DNA of 64,000 nucleotides from contig NC_060024.1 in assembly GCF_021134715.1 (NCBI RefSeq), forward strand, positions 10,788,001-10,852,000, read 5' to 3'. Positions 38,501 to 53,800 of the stretch are shown one piece after another. Source of the stretch: Daphnia pulex. Lineage: Eukaryota; Arthropoda; Branchiopoda; Diplostraca; Daphniidae. Position 1 is the first letter of the stretch. Every line of letters begins with the position of its first letter. Made by a program: the position numbers and the translations under genes. The notes beneath the pieces were generated by a model that made no database searches, was not told where the DNA came from, and saw only the letters and a list, made by a program, of their open reading frames with translations.

Positions 38501-41500
38501 TGGAACACACACTCATTATTATTTCTTTCTTTTTTTTTGTAATCATAATAATTATTAAATTATATTTATATATAATCTCGTCTAACTCACGAAAAAAAAA
38601 TTCACATTTTTCCGGATTTGTTTATTTTTTATTTTTAAAAAATTTGGTTTAAAATTATTCTCGAAACTTGACAAACGTCACGTCATCCAAATAGACCGGG
38701 ACTATAGTAGAGAAGGCATCGTTATTTTTGCTCTCTTTCGATAGAAAGGAAAAACATCATCACACAGCACACACACGAGAAAAGATATGAGTCGTCGTCG
38801 TGTAGTATACAGTAGACTTCCATCTTTGTGGAGCAGGTTTTTTCTTTCTTTTCTTTTTGATTCTATACACTACTCGTTCGTGATGATGATGGTGTGCTCT
38901 CATCGGTTCCTCCACCCAACACGGTGGGGTTGGGAGGAAACAAGAAAGAAGAAAAAGAAAAGAAAAATAATCAATGATGAATTATGACGATCCATCCGCC
39001 ACAGCGCGCGGATCCGTCCAGCCCTTCGCTGGCTGGCGCGCGCGCCACGTTATCATCATCAACCAGTTTTCTTCTTCTTCTTCTTCTTCTTCTTCTTCTT
39101 CTTGTTTTTTTTTGGGTTGTTGTTTTGTTTTCATGTTCCACACAGGTGAGTTTTCCCCCTTGTTCGTCTAACCCGCAGGCGGCGATTTCATATCACGCGC
39201 GCTCTCCAACTGGAAATGGCCTCTCCTCCTCCCCCCACTGGCCACTTTGGCTCACGCGGTCCCTCACGTACATACATACATACACGCCAGGCTGACCTTT
39301 TTTTATAGATGGAGCAGAGAGATAGCCCGTTTCATCCTCCTCTAGATATATTTTCTCTCTCTAGCTGGGTGATGATCAATCTCGAAAGAGTTGGAGAACG
39401 AACCTGGGCTATATGTGTTCTTCTCGGCAGTCTTGTCTTCTATATATTTCTTTTTTTTTTCGGCCGTTGCATTTGCATAGATGACGGTATACGCAGCATA
39501 CAGACACCTGTGTGAGCAGCACGCGCTAACAACCTGTTGCCCTTCTTCTTCTTCTTCTGACTTCTTTTGATATGTTCAAAAGAGAAAAGAGAAGAGAAAC
39601 AATAATAACACTGTTTGCATCGCAAAGTCTTTGACGTGTGTGTGTGTGTGCGGGGGGGTTAGAATATAAGGAAATGTTTATTTCTTCTTTTTTTTTCGTT
39701 GCGTGTGGGTCCAGTTTCGCTCGGCCGGGTACAAATTAATGGCTCCCAACATTTCCCTTCGTTTTATTTTTCTGGAGAAAAAAAAATGGGATAAAACACT
39801 GAAAACGGAAAAAAGATGATGAGAGAATAGGTTATAGACCGGTCGAGTGTCCAATCTATTTCTCCATCTACGGTCATTTCTCATAAGTCTTTTAGACAGC
39901 GCCTTTTTGATTTTGTTCAAAAATATAAAAATAGAAGATTTTTTTAGACTTTGCTGGGTTCTATTTTTTCTCCCTTCGGTTATATTTTTTCTAAAAATTT
40001 TCCCAGACACATCCAAATAAAGGATTATAGACATCATTCGGTTGTTTGTGCTGGGTATAGTGTGTGTCTGTGTATAATTTCATCAGATGGATATAATAGC
40101 GATCCCGGCTCCATTACTATTAGCTGTTGATACGGTATTGCGCGTATATTTTTTATTCGCCAAGACCGATGGAACTTTGAGTTTTTCTTCCCATGACCGA
40201 TGCCACTTTTCTTCTTCTTCTTGTGATGTAGACGCCATTTCCGGTTTTGATTTTTTTCTTTTGAAATAACAAAAAAAATGGTTGATGACATGATGATGAC
40301 ACACTGCAATCTTCTGTTTGGCACAATGGCACATCCGCACCGGATTGGGAGACGGACGGACACGAACTGGAAGAATAAAAAATAAAAAAACCCAAAACGA
40401 AAAAGAGAATAGAATCTATTATACGTGTAAAAAGAGAGAGAGAGAAGGCGACTGTTTGTTACCTGATGTTTCTGGCCTTTCTCTTCTTGGTTCCTTCTCC
40501 TTCCTACTGTGTGTGTATCTATTTTTCACCATCAAAATGAGGAGGGGAAGAAGACGAAACCGTAGGGAGGCAAAGGGAAGAGGCATGAGAGGGGGGTCAG
40601 ACCTCAAATGTAATTTTCACGCACAGCGGGATCGTCTTCTTCTTCTCCTTTTCGCCTCGGCTCTTGCTGCTGATCGTTCGGTCGAGTCGAGGAGGCGAAA
40701 AAAGGCCACAACACCATTCAATTCTAGTCTACTTTACATCTACCTACTCCCCCCTCCCCCCTTCCTTTGAAGAGAAAAATATATATTTAGTACCATATAC
40801 AAGAAGAAGGGGAGTCTTATTTTTTTGTAGTAATGCATTTATTTCTTTTGATCTATTTATCAAAATGATGTTATACAGAGCCGCCTATACATAGGACGGC
40901 CGGGGCTAAATAGTAGCAGCCAGTGTAGACTACACTATACAGGTCTCATTGTTGTTTGGTGGGGCCTTTTTCTCTTGTGTGTGTGTAATTCATTATTAGA
41001 CTTATTACAGAAAACCATTTTTCACACCCGTCTATAGATCATTCTCCCCTATGCACACGTTTTTTAAAAGTTCTTCGGGACCCTATTGTTTGAAAATAAA
41101 AAGGCCGGTGTATGCAAGACAAACGTACATTGTGTTTATATTTTTTTTTCGCTGTGTGGGTCTCGCTTGGCTCCTGGATAAAAGGGGAGAAAATACAAAA
41201 ACAGATTCGAACCGCGCGCTCTATAGACCATTTGTTTTCCTATATATCTGAAAAAGGGTCATTCTCTTATATTATTCACGTCATTATTCTTGTATGGCCG
41301 GTCGGAGAGAATAAGTGAACGTTGGGAAATCTTCGGAGAAAAAAGGAGAATAATATCCAAAAACTGGACAAAACAGTCTCAGCTTTTATTCGTGTATAGC
41401 TGGTATAAAGAATCGATAAGATTAATGATGACCGGTTCCAGCAGCAGCCACGGTGGCTTCCCAAATAAGTTAGGTCCAATAGAGTCATAATAGTACATTG

Positions 41501-44500
41501 CAATTGCTAATCAACTGAACTAGCCTGGCTTGATTCCCGTAATAATAATTCAGTTCACGTTCATTTCAAAAATCGGCAACGTCTTGAAAGGACTCAAATA
41601 AATACGTCACAATCAAATGAAACTCGACAAATGCCGTGTCCATTCTTAATTCATGTCTATATCTATAATTCATATAACTGGTCATATATAATCGTCACAA
41701 ATTATCATAAGTGGTGTTGATTTTCTACGAATAACTTTCAGGCCCACTGATCTCTCTCTCTCTTCCGACAGCCAGGGAGAAACAACCCCGAAAAATTCCT
41801 TGACAACGACGCATTATTATGCAACAGTCGATGGAAGATTCTCCTTCAAAACTGTTTGGTGATGATGATGATCGGCGCGGGGTTAGGGTTGAGGGAAAAT
41901 TGGTTAGTGATTCATTGATGGTGTCCGTTACGGATGAGACTCGACGGCGGCAGCGGGTAAAATTCTTGTATAATCACAAGTCTAGAGCCATGCTAGAGAG
42001 ATACGGGAGGAGGTACAAGTAGGAGTCCCCCCGTTTATATAATATCTCAAATATTTAAAAAAAAAAAAAAAGAGAAGGACCGTTTACGTACATATACATC
42101 CCGAAATCTTTTTTATCTCTCTACCCAAAACGGTTCCCTCCTCTCTGTGATGTTTTTCTCCCCCCCAGTCATCACATCAGATTCCTGGCGAGAGTTTCAG
42201 TTACTTTTTGACTGATTCGTTTTGCCAGCCATCCATCTCTTCCTTCCTATACTCCTTTCTGTGTGTATGTGCGGGGCGATACATGGCGGGAGAATCATAA
42301 GAAAAAAGTCTCTGCGGCCGTGAGCGGTAATTACCAGAGCGATCGGCTGGCCCAACTGCTCGTGGTAACAACCCCCACACGCCGAAACAGACGATATCTG
42401 GGCTGTGTGTGCTGGGCACCGGCCCTTTTAGACGTTTTCATTTTTCTGTTGGATGTTGCGTCGCTCACGATCGTGCTGCGCATCATCATCGCAGCTCAGA
42501 TGGATTATCAAACAAATGCCCGTCTCGGTCCGTCCGTCCGTCCGTTGGCTCAGGCGACGATGAAGGATCAAATCGATCAGTCTTGTCCAATTTGTTAAAT
42601 GTTTTGTTCGCCTCTCGGTTATTTGAGCAAGCGCGTTTTTTATTTCTGTTTTGTTTTCTTCTTCTTCTTCATATAGACAACCATCTTGTTGTTGTTGTTG
42701 TTGTACGGGCTGGCGTATAATTGATGGGAGATCGTGAGCGAACCTCAATTTCTAAATTCGAAAATATTGTTTCACCTGAATTTCCTTCTTCTTCTTCTTC
42801 TTCGAAATCAAACTGGAATTATTATTCTTTTTTAGACATTATCTATACAATTATTTCAAAGCTGCTGGGCGGGGGAGGGGATAGTGCAATAGTCAAAAAC
42901 TCATTTCGGGACGAAAGGGGAAAAATAAAACGTTGCTTTCTGGTGCGCAGTCAAATAGTTTGACACAGAAAAAAAGAAATAGGAAAGAAGAAGAAAAAAT
43001 AAACTTGTGCTTTTCTGGTTGGGTCAAGTCGCGGTTCGACCTTTGATAGTACATGACAGTATGTGTCTCTTCCAGCCCCCAAAATATATAAGTGGCCGGG
43101 GTCTACGGGGTTTGGGAGTCACCGGCAATCACGAATCTAAAAGGGCAGAGAAACACGAACGCAAAAGTAAGTGCGACAAGTGTTACAACACAGGAGAGAC
43201 ACACGTAGGTAGGTAGATAGGGTACGGCGGGCGTTTGACCCCCAGACGCCGGCACAAAATGTCACCGCACAGACCAGAAAATGTGACGACGCTCTTATTA
43301 TATTTTAGCTACTTTTTTTTTATACTGCCGTGTAATTGTCGTAGTCGAACCCCAAAAAAATTGATAATTTGGTACAAAGAAAATGGCCATTTTCTTCTGG
43401 TTTTATGGAGAAATTCATAAAGGAAATGGTGGGCGACGACACACCAACTGGATATATACTATTGATTCACGCTACAAAACACATCCTCAGATTCTTAAAA
43501 CATTTGTCTATTTTTTAAAATTATTATTTTAGTTACACACCAAAAAAAAACCCTCAAATTTCTCGTTCGTGAATGAGTTTCGGCTAGCCAAAAAAAAAAA
43601 AAAAATTAGGATCGCGTGCAAGTCGCCAGACGATTTGAATGGCCGCCGGTTGTTGTTGTTGTTGTGTCAATTTCTCTCCATTTTTTCTGGTTGTTGTTGT
43701 TGTGTCTCGGGAGAGAGAGAGATGAAATTAGATACGGTCTCGGTATGTCTCCCCTCCATTCCAACGCACTGGGTCCGTCCTCTCTTGTATGCCACGCAAC
43801 CCAACACACACCAAAAGTATCAGGTGAGATTTCAACGCGCACAAGGAAAAAATAAAAAGAGAAAATTGTGTCTAGCGTCATCGACACCAGCACAGAGTGA
43901 AAAGGTGGGGGCTAGCAGCAGCAGCAGCTGAGGGGTTCACTGACGACATTGTCCGCACGCCACACAAACGGACAGACAATAGATATACCGGCGCGCCGGA
44001 GATATGCGATGGCGGCCGGGGCCAGGCGGGCGCGCGCGCGTCAGGAGCGCACAGCAGCGTCGATTCGAAACGGATGATTATGGGATGGAAGAGAGGAGCA
44101 CGCCACTCGGCGTACGACCTCAAATCTTTTTTTTATTTTTATTCGTGAGCGCTACTTTCACCTGTACACAACATATAATACCCGGTGTGGTTTACGTTGC
44201 GAGATCTTTGCTATGACGTCGGGGGCGATGTGAGCATCACGCCAAGACGTTTCACCAGATGATGATGATGATGATGGCGGTGGCGGCCAGCATTCTTCAA
44301 TTATATTCGATGAATAACACGCTTGGATATATCCTCGGGCAGATACACTTCCGTCCGAACAAAATCAAAAGGCGGTGAAATCAATAGCTAGGGCTCCTAT
44401 TTAAAAGATTTCTTCTTTTCATTCCGGGTTTTGTGAATGCCAATTGGCAAATATATAGTAGAACGACGGAAATGTCTAGACTCCTGTTTAGGCGTGAGTT

Positions 44501-44832
44501 GTGCGTGATCGTCTAAATATGCCGGGGTCGTTTTATTTTTTGTTGTTGTCTGCTGGAGGGGGGGAAATAGAGAAGCAAAGGTTAGACGACTAAATGCGGT
44601 CGGCCGCCGTATAGTATTTATCCTCTCGTAAAAAAATAAAATAAAAAGGTTTTTTTCTTTAAAAAGAACATTCCTCGGTTACTTTTATTTTTTTAGCGGG
44701 CGCAGTTCCGTCTGAATGATTTCAGTGTACACATATAGATCGGGTTAATCCAGTCTTTGGCTTATTTCTATATATAATGAATCTTAACTACAAAGCCACC
44801 GAAGTGTGTGTGTGTGTGTGTGTAAGGAGTGC

Positions 44833-44866
<34 letters not shown>

Positions 44867-47800
44867 GGTGCTGGCTGCTGCGGTGCACTAATTGCAGGTG
44901 CATAGAGAGAAGAGCCAGTGTGGAATGTCTCTATATAGTACCTTTTACTCTCTGGAGCACACATGTGTGGAATAAGAATTTTCATTTTCGAATTACTCCG
45001 GCGCCCCCCTTGTTATTACAACATATCTAAGTAATACACCACACACACACACACACATATGAGATGATGAACTCAAATGAGCAGCACACCTGTCAGTAGC
45101 GCATTAACCCCCCCCCCCATCTCCTCTCACCTGAATGGAGAGCCCCAGAAACCAAAAAAACTAGACTATTAAATAGCTTCCAGGGTCTAGAAAAAAGAAT
45201 GACTAGATCGATGATTAACATTTAATTCGAGAGACTTTCATTTTTCTCTTCAAAATAAGGAAAAAAAATGAAAAATTTTGATTTCAAAATGTTCGTTACT
45301 ATATATTACATATATTCCATCCAGTTGATTCTCTTTTCGGCTGTGTTGCTGGTCGTATAGGTAATCACGAAATGGGTTAGGGTGTTACTTCTATTATTTT
45401 TTCTTCCTCCAAGGTTGAGATCGTTCGGATGATGGATCGGGCAACTACGCGCGCTGATGACCCTCCCGACAATGGACGAGTTTGGCTTCTTGTGCACTAG
45501 ATCAGCTGCTGCTGCTGCTCAGTTCTATATATTTTTCCTAGAATTAAAAATAACACGACAAGTATAACGATGCGCTCCGCTGTTTTCTTTAATTGGATAC
45601 CCATTCTCGTCATATCGACGTGTACATATACTACCATCCTTTTGTCTACATGGATCGCTCTCGTTCACTCTCCAAACTCGGATAAGAAAAAATAAAAAAT
45701 GAAATTAGGAACTGAATCAAAATTGACTTTTGGGAGAGTTCATATTCTCTTTTTAATCGCTATATGTATAACGAAATGCGCCAGAGCTTCTCACTCGAAT
45801 TGCCCCTCTGGCTCTATGCAGTTTTATACTTAACTCACGAAGCTCACGCAGCGCGGTCGGATCTAGACTTACGGTATAAAATAAGAAATAAATGAATGAG
45901 GCTGCTGAGATTGGGAATATTCACTTTTGATTTTTTTGAGCCCGGCAATTATAAATATTTGGATCGCGTGAATAATAAGATCCGTCCAGACGAGCCAATT
46001 TCTTTCAGAGATGTGATGATATTCATCCCTTTTCATTTGATAATGAAGTATCAGTTGTCGGGGTTCCTGTAGTACACACACAGCAGAGTACGTGGTGGTG
46101 GGGGGAACTGTAACAAACCGTACCCGATGGCAATCTGATATGGAAACGAACGATCTATAGCGTGAATCCTTAATGTTTCTTTTCTCCTCTCTTTGTGTGA
46201 GTGTGTGTGTTGTTGTCTCGAGGATATCTTTTTACTTCTATTACTCCCTTTTCTTCTTATTCTCCTGGCTGAGAAATAGAAGAAAAGGGCCAGCAGTGTT
46301 GTTACACTTGAGAGAGGTGGCAACAGGTGTGAACTATACCTGTGGCTGGATATCCTTTTTTTCTCTCTGTCTTGTATATAGCCTTCTTTCATTCAAATTC
46401 ATCATCAGCACGAAATCGACGGTTATCTCATTAAGGCTTGGCTGGTCAATCAAATGAGATGGACTGAGTAGAAACCCAAATGGAAAAAAAAGAAAAATTA
46501 AAAAAATCAAAATCCAAGCCAACTCGAGCCACGCCATCTTACAATATTATTCTTTTATTTCGTTCGTGAGCGCAGCAAACCACAAACAATCATTACCACG
46601 GTACCAGAAAAAGAATCAAAAAAAAGGGGAGGGGGGGGGGGAGAGAACCTGCTGATGATTATTCTCGTGTATAATGGGGTGAAAGAGAGTTCACGGCACG
46701 CGAAGCCACCATTATCACATATCAAATAGAGATCAATGTTAGATGGATGTATGTGTGTCTACTAGACCGCCACCGTTTCTAACATAGCCTATATACACGT
46801 TGCTGGACTTTTGAAAAGATTTGATGTATTATATACTGCGCTGGACTTTTTGATCTATTTAAAATTTAATTTTAAAAGGTTATGCTGGGGAGAAAGAAAA
46901 AACCAAAATAAGTCGAGTCACTTTGATATCCTTCCCGTCTTGGTCATTTTTGTATATTTCCTATTGACCAAATGTACATTTGTTTTCTATAACAACAGCA
47001 CAACAGCCGGTTACGGCGACAGCAGCAATTCATTTGTTATTATTATATTTGCTTATAATAATAGCCGAGTTGCTGCTGCTGCTGCTGCCGTGTCGTCGGA
47101 TGTACACAATATAAGCGACACAACAATCAGAAAAACTTCTGTGTCCTTTCTGTAATATCGATCGAGGAAATGTTATTATTCTCCAATAGTCTCATCTCTC
47201 ATTCTTTTATGATATATACGCCGGACATTCGTTCCCCCCCACCACCACCATCACACAATAAAACCGAATTGTTTTGTCGATCAATTGTGCGATCATAATA
47301 ATATCTGATAATAAAAATGGGGGCGATGAATGTCTGTTTTCTCATGGGGATGAGTCGGCATCATTTTGATCGAGTTCAATTCTCATTTGACACTTTTGGA
47401 GAGCCGTTTGTTTTCCCGCCGTGACGAAATCAACACCTGCAGGCCAACCGACGGACGACGACACAATAGGCAATTGTTAATTCACGCGGAAGTCCATACT
47501 CATCTACTCTCTATTCGCCGAAAATGAAATGTGTTATAGTTTCCCGAAAATTCCTTTTTTCATCCAACGTTCTCTCAATAATAATTTCTAATATGCGCCG
47601 TTTCTTATATATTCAACCGGTTTTCTAGTCCGTTTTCTTCTTCTTCTTCTTCTTCTTTATTCGAACGAAAAGAGAAAAAACCAGAGAAGAAGAGAGAGAG
47701 AGAGATCAATAATTGGACTGTGGCTTTAGGCTACGTGCGCATTGTAGTACATTCCTTTCCTGCTGGTGCTGATGGTGCTGGCGCAAAAGGATAATCATAA

Positions 47801-50800
47801 AGACACAGCAGCAGCAGCACTAGATAAGGCGCAAGGCCAAGGCTTTTTTTTTTCCTACCTGAACCGAGTGAGGTGGATCTTTGATTGCCGTACGGCCCGG
47901 CATATACAGAACGCGCTGCGCCATCATCATCATATGGCGGGCACACGTAACCCCTAAAGTCGGGCGCGTGAACCTGTTTTTCTTCTTCTTTTATTTTTGT
48001 CGGGGGCTTCTTCTTAGCCCCGATGATGAAGCAGCTATATAGTGGCTGGACGACCTCTTGAACTACGGCGCCCAGCACAGCACACACAGCAACTGGCTAT
48101 GTGTTTTCTGATGATGATGGCAGGCCAGGAAGCATCCGGTTGTGCCTTATTATATATTTCTAGATGTGTCTGTGGCTTCTCTCTCTTCTATTTTATTATA
48201 TAACTATTAACGGTGATTGCTGTTTAGCTAGCCCCCGCCATTTGCTTCTTCTTCTTCCCGCGTCCGACATAACATTTTTTAACTTGAACGAGAGTCATCA
48301 AGGGCCCTGCAGGCGCAGTAGCAATTGTGGACGGAATTGAGTTTGGGCTGCTGGCTGGCCGGCCGTTGGGTCGTGAGTGAGAGATCAATGCTGCTGCCAA
48401 AAGTGCACCCAGTGTCTGATGATTATCTTATTTTTTTTCCAAAAAGAAGAACATGAGCCGAGCGACCCCGCAAACCGTTTGCGCCGTGCTCGTGTCTGAT
48501 GTCGCCGTGTGTCATTTTCTTTTTTAAAACAGAAATTTTTTTATTCCTGTTGGGCTGATTGTCGTCGTCATTTCACGACAAGTCGCGGTATGTCGTCGTG
48601 ATCTTCTTCTTCTCCTATATGCATATAACAACTGTATCATCTACTATATACTCTGAGCACTGGGCTCTTTTCCAAATCTCTGCGGGGCCATCAGCGCAAC
48701 CCGCAGGTTGACTCCAACTCATTTCTCTGCTGTACGCAGGTGCGCTATATCTATTTTGACGACGATCTAAATCTCCAGCATCAAATTTCCTTTCTTTCGT
48801 CGAGTTGTTTCTGGAAGAAAGAATTTTATTTCAATTCAATTCTTATTTCAGCTGGGCACAACGAAAAGACTAAAAAGGGGTTATACTATAGCAATGGTGG
48901 CATATATCTAACCTTCTTCTTCTCATCCATCAGCCGCCAGTCGTGCAATTATACGAGTTTTTGATATATATCAAAAGCTAGAGAAAAGTAGTACGTACCT
49001 ACTCGTATATATATAGTACTCTTTCCATTACACACTACACCACAGCACCTTTACCTACTGGATATATGCCCTTCTCGTTTCCGAGTGGGTTCATTTTATT
49101 TTTTTGTTTTTGTTCGAATGCAACAATAATAATATAGTGACCAGCTTTTTCCTTGATATATACACCCCGACAATGCTGCTGCTGGCTGCTGGCCTATCAG
49201 AATAAAACCCGACTCGCCTTGTGCCTTTCTAACTGTTATTATAAGTGTAGAGATAAGACACACACAGCTCACAGAAAAAGAAGATATGATATGTTGTGTA
49301 TATAATTTGTTGTATAGCTGATGACCATCACAGCCATACACTCGCGTGTGTTATATTCTCTTTTTGCGCACTATTTTTTTTTCTTTTTAATTCGTTATGT
49401 ATAGTAAAATTCATATAGATGGTTGACTAGATTCAAAGAGTTTTTTGTAGTCGTTATCATCATCAACCGGCCGCATGTATTACATTTGGGCGTGTATATA
49501 CCTATAGTAGAGACTAGAGAGAACCGGTGGCGTCCAACCGATTTGTTAATGGCTTTGTCGTGAGCTTTTCATCCTGCAACCCCGGGATTATATAAAAAAT
49601 TTCATAGAAAACCAAAAAAACCAAAAAGAGACCTGCGGAGAATGAAAAATAGTGGGGTTGATAGTTGAATGGGTGGTCTCTTTGTCCCTGTGTGATATTA
49701 CCAAATACCAAACAGTAGTGTGTCTATACGGTAAACAGCAGTTTTACACACGTCGGCGTGAAACCAGGGGGGAGAAATAGCGCAGCTGCTAGCTGCTGTA
49801 CACAGCCATCGACTAGATATTTATTCCCGGTGATTATTAATCACGCTGTTTTGTTCTTTTAGGAAAACACAAAAACAAAAAAATGAGGGAGAAAAGTAAA
49901 AAAAGAAAAAAAGATTTGTTATTCACGCTAGCAGAGCCCCCGACGGGAGAATATATTTTGGGTGGCCATGACGCAATTTTTTACCAACAAGGAAAAAATT
50001 GTAAAACAAAAAAAGAAACTGGAGGAAACTTATGAGCTATACCGCGTCATTGCGCTCACTTGTGTATACCTAGTATACGAGATGATAAGTCTTGTATCTC
50101 TTTAGTCCTATAAATATTGAATAGTCGTGGTGCTGCTGCTGGCGTAACGTTATTCTAAATATGTGATGGGATGGCACCCCATATTTGGTCATCTGCTGTG
50201 TGTGTGTATAGAAATTTGACTGAAGCTTTTGGGCTGCGGTTTGTTATATTTTGTCGGGGGTCTGGAGAGGCTATCCATCACGCAATAATTATCTTTCCCG
50301 GCCGCCAAAATATGAAATAAGACGAAGAAATCGGTTTCACACACAGGCGTACAGACACCTGCTGTATTATTCGTGCGTTATATATAATAATGTAAGCCTA
50401 TATACCTCAGACTATATATGTGGATTCGTGATGGATCCCAATTTAAAAAAACCATCACTCTATATATAATCCTGGTATAATAGCCAAAACGGATGTTTTT
50501 GATTTATTTGGTTAAAAAGGCCTTCTTACATTAATATTTTCTTCTTTCAATTTATCGAACGAGCCTATATGGATTCTCTCATGTTCCGTCATAAGGATGA
50601 AGAAGAGAGAAGACGAAAGATTAGAATCGTCGTAATTCACTCGGGGCCAATTTTTATATCTTTTTTCTTCTCTCCAGATTTTTTACGATTCATTTCGGAC
50701 CAACAGGTTTCGCCGACGGCGTCGTATCGATGGAACGCCTGTATTCTCTTTTTTTTTTTTTTTTAAATTTCTTATTGAAAAATTAAAAAAAATCAAAATT

Positions 50801-53800
50801 ATTTATAATAATGATAGGGCGGTTATTTAGGATTTATCGGTCGTAAAAATAATAACAAAAAATTCCGGTTCGGCATCACACACAGCGGACTTGTGTGTGC
50901 GCTGGGACGGATGAAATTCCGCGTTTTCTCAAATATCTAATATTTTAATAACATACTTTATAGCGCTCTCTCCTTATATAATATATATCGGGGGAGATGG
51001 ATCGCTTATTACATTGATGTTTTGTTTTGGGTTTTATAACAGCCCAAACCAAATGAAGTGATTGATTTTTCGCACGAGAGAAATATTATAAGCACGAGCC
51101 CCAAATATAATAATATCTAAATCCAATTCAATTCCTTTTTAAACTCTTTAAAAAACTGGGCTGGACACAGCACCAGGGAAACGGTCGGGAGTTATTGGGA
51201 ACGGAGCCAGCTAAAAACACACCGGTTGCATTTATTATATTGCGCAAGAAGGGCGCGATTAGAATTCCCGATAGTTCCCAATGAGATTTGGGTTCGGACT
51301 CGTTTACCTCCCCCCCCCTTCTCCTAATAATTGTATAGTTGTTTGTAAACCTCTCCATCCATTCTGATTTTTAGTCGTTTCCAGTTTTGAGTGATTCAAT
51401 TCCCAGAAGCCAAGGTATTGGGGGTCAAGTGAATTCTAGGAAAAAGCTCATAAAATGACGGTTATCCTATATTTGAATTTTTGGGCTTTTCACAGTGAAA
51501 GACAAACAAGAGCAAAGCAAATGGATTGAGTTGTTGCTGTGTGCTGTCGATTCCAGCACAGCAACGTCTTTGTGTGCGGTTCAATGGACTTTTTCTAGAT
51601 TACCAGTTGAATATAAGTGGCTGGCCCCAGACGGAGGGCATATAACTTAAAGCAGTCGCTATGAGCTATACCAACTGCTGGTATAGCTCACGAAGATCAA
51701 CTCGTGAAAGACCCTGGGTACTAATAGTATACCAACTTTGGCTTTGATGCCAATCTCTTTTGGTGCTGGTGCCGACTGGTCTTTTAAATTGTTATCGGAT
51801 TTTGTCAGAGAAACCAGTCATATGTTTACCTACCGACTGCTGATTAATTACATGGAAATGGCAATGCATATAATACACAGTCATAGTTCGTGAGCAAAAG
51901 TAGCTAAATTGAATTCCCGATTTGATTTGTTCGTGAAATTCGTTTCGCAGAACGAATAATTCACATTTGATTGAAACCGAATGAAAGTTGACAGTAGTCG
52001 GCAAGTGTCACGTCTCTATACATGTAGAGTGAGGCCGATCCTACAACCATTGTCCATTTGATTCTCTTTTGTTTTTTAAATGGAACGTCCCATATTTATT
52101 CATATGGAGAGAGAGGGAGGAATAGAACTCTGGGTAAAAGTAGTTGTTCGTGAATTGTTTGGTTTTTTCTTAAAATCACGTTAAACCCGGCACAATATAA
52201 GAGAAGGGGCTTGACGCAAAAGGTCGCCTAATAGTTTTTCCTTCTCCTGTCGATCGAAATCGCCAAACAGTTCTCACCCATAATTTGATTAATAAGCCGA
52301 TTGCCTTTGATGGCTGAACGAACGGAGCGTTCAATACGTCACTCGTCACTGCCAACAGGCGGATCAAAACAAAAAGGAATTTGTGGGAAATCAAAATTGA
52401 AACCCAAAAAAGTCGCCCCGCCGCGCGTTCAAAACGGTTGCCACCGCTAAACTTGTTTGACGCACGGAATGGAATTGAATTTCGTCTGTCGCAACAGCCA
52501 ATGAGCGAACAAGGATCAAATATGTCTAACTATCACTTGCGCAACTCTGAATTGTACTTACTGTATGTATACGCACTGAGGACAACAGACAGGTGGTCGT
52601 CTACTGAATCAACAGACAAACCCCTCGCCTTGTTGTACCTCGTGAAACTTTTGTCCATTGTGAGACGAGACAAGGACGTATATACGTGGATGTATATAAA
52701 TATCCCAATCCGATTTCTTATACCCTGCAACTGGAAAACAGTTTATCGGGAGACAGTGGCCATATTTCTAGACTATATCGGACGGCCAGCGAGAGTCTCA
52801 TATCTGATGTATTCTAATTCAATAAGCAAACGGCGGGGATAGATGATGTGAGGAGGGATCATCGGAGATATGGCGGTCTCCCATCAGCAGAACCTTGAAA
52901 CTCACAGCAGCAGCGCCAGTCACGAAGTCACGAACGCGGACCCGATCCATCGACCAATAAAATATAACCCATAGCTGCTGCTGACGTCTCTGCGTGACCG
53001 ATATCGGATGACAAAATCCGAGCGTGATCAAATGAATTTCATTTTTCTTGATTTTTCTGACCCCAGCAGCCAACAACATCGTCGCATCCGATCGAATCTT
53101 TTTTTTTTCGGTTTCCTATTTTAAGATGCGTGTGACAACGAAATTGAACGCGCTCCCGATTTGTTGTCCATTGTCCGTTGATTCAAATATATATCATCGG
53201 GATTCGTTGTGACACTGTGATCTTTTATATAGAACAGCAGACTTCAAATAATCATTGCGTGTTGTTGTTTTTCCGTAGCCATTTTTCGGTGGTTTCAATA
53301 CTCCCCAGGCGCTGATGTGTGTATAGAACCTGCTTGGCTTTTGGCTCCGTATACTGGCACATCAGTCTGGAAAAAAATCCAGTGTAATATACACAAGAAG
53401 AGAAAAAAGGAGACTACACTGGTAACAAGAAAACAAGACAACAAACCCCCCCGAAAAATACAAAACAATAGGAGATAAGAAATCGTGAGCTCCCATAGGA
53501 GTTGCTGGCCAGCAGCAGCAGCAGCGCAGATAGTCCTTTTTTTGTGCTGAGTGCGGTGACAGGTTTTCCAGGCCAACACAAGCGATTCGATTGAAATCTT
53601 TTGCTGAGATGTAGTATATAATATTCCTAGGCAGGGGAAAACCAAAAAAAGAAATGTATTGTTATTATCGATTGTATAGGCTAAACTATTCACGAGAGAT
53701 TGTGTATAGAAGAATAAGTGTATCTATATACGGGACCCGCGGTGTATGCTTGTATTTGTAATACAATAGGCATTTATAATCACGAAAAAAAAATGCCATT

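Noticed and set aside
40318..40770. Plus-strand open frame of 150 codons in the 18.6 kb intron
   Set aside because: Lys/Arg/Leu low-complexity from GA and CTT tracts; starts within repeat-like DNA and resembles no family.
41204..41214. Another B-box-like word on the minus strand (GGTTCGAATC) followed by T-rich DNA
   Set aside because: No matching A box, anticodon arm or acceptor stem; judged a chance match.
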